Source of the DNA: Umbilicaria muhlenbergii
Lineage: Eukaryota; Ascomycota; Lecanoromycetes; Umbilicariales; Umbilicariaceae
Reading direction: 5' to 3'
Assembly: GCA_000611775.1 (NCBI GenBank)
Contig: KK106984.1
Location: forward strand, 2,328,580 to 2,392,579
DNA: 64,000 bases
In this document: one piece after another, positions 63,482-64,000 of the stretch
Numbering within the stretch: position 1 is the first letter of the stretch
Layout: each line of letters starts with the position of its first letter
The notes under the pieces: model-generated
What the model saw: only the letters and a program-made list of their open reading frames with translations
The model's database searches: none
What the model was told of the DNA's origin: nothing
Made by a program: the position numbers and the translations under genes

Positions 63482-64000
63482 TTTTCCAAGCCGTGAAAAA
63501 GGGACCCATGGACGATACTTCTCGAAATGCTCTTTAAAAAATGTGGTATTGCCATTGCTGGCACGTGAAAGAAGGTGTGTAATGGTGAATAGAAATGTGT
63601 GCAACATTCAAATTCACCTGGCGCCGTTTCCGCTCCGTGAAATTATCAGTTTGATCCAACCATGTATGCCATGAGCCATGGCGTGGTCCACACTGTATAT
63701 TCAAAAATGCACCAATAGCTCTACGAACATCATTTTAGGCATGCAGAAGAGCATAGTCGAATAGGAAATGGAGGGACTACGGATAAGGATTCATAGGCTC
63801 CATCGGCCGTCAGTCCACTCGAAAGGATCAACAAGCATCTCCTTCCGCGTTCTGCACACGCAAAATATATATGCTCCCGCGTTCTGCACACACAAAATAT
63901 CGTGCCACGCAACGCGGCATGGCTGAGAGGCTTGCAGCTCTGCTCGGACGGATGCCTACGCCGAATTCACTCGCATTGACGGCGAACTCAATCTAAGGTG
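63482..64000. other. Intergenic, upstream of the DUF3445 gene
   Basis: No gene. A near-identical 22-bp sequence is repeated at about 63847-63868 and 63880-63901 (CGCGTTCTGCACAC then CAAAATAT), differing at one position. Confidence 0.45.

Overview
The window is nuclear DNA of a filamentous ascomycete (Pezizomycotina). The signs are many short introns (about 43-120 nt, mostly GTAAGT/GTGAGT donors with CTAAC/CTGAT-like branch sites), single-gene transcription units with no operons, and fungus-specific families: a Con-6 conidiation protein, a Zn2Cys6 regulator, DHA1-type MFS transporter, Sulfotransfer_4-like P-loop proteins, a DUF3445 protein, Leu4 and Atg27. I cannot name the genus. I see no tRNA or rRNA gene, CRISPR array, intact transposon or virus-like element.

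Layout. 0-9.5 kb: 5' part of glutamate decarboxylase (-), a very repetitive Gly/Ser/Thr/His-rich protein of about 1022 aa (-), an F-box/LRR-like protein (+) and an adenine deaminase (-). 9.5-13.5 kb: a gene-poor 4 kb stretch leading to a Zn2Cys6 transcription factor (13.5-16.2 kb, +). 17.4-21.7 kb: two uncharacterised proteins (-). 23.4-30.6 kb: a small secreted protein (+), an MFS transporter (-), a Rossmann-fold NAD(P)-binding protein (-) and con-6 (+). 31.2-36.8 kb: a protein of about 1853 aa (-) with Dbl-homology-like and PH-like segments, the largest gene here. 37.8-47.0 kb: alpha/beta hydrolase (-), ATG27 (+), two P-loop sulfotransferase-like genes (-) and an amidase (-). 47.4-51.4 kb: a degraded zone with a cytochrome P450 relic, a dispersed repeat copy, an unresolved or decayed reading frame and a small hypothetical gene. 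52.4-63.5 kb: 2-isopropylmalate synthase LEU4, acyl-CoA thioesterase, a four-TM membrane protein, a thaumatin-like secreted protein and a membrane-anchored DUF3445 protein (all -).

The genes do not form one pathway or an evident biosynthetic cluster. They are mainly independent housekeeping genes (GABA shunt, purine salvage, leucine synthesis, autophagy, fatty acyl-CoA hydrolysis, a Rho-type GEF candidate) mixed with accessory genes. Exon structures were worked out by hand from splice signals and reading-frame continuity and are given per gene. The least understood items are the repeat protein at 2.2-5.4 kb, the conserved-looking unknowns at 17.4-21.7 kb, the multidomain protein at 31.2-36.8 kb, and a roughly 94-bp repeat family with transition-biased differences found at 48.8 and 54.9 kb, with a weaker copy at 28.0 kb.
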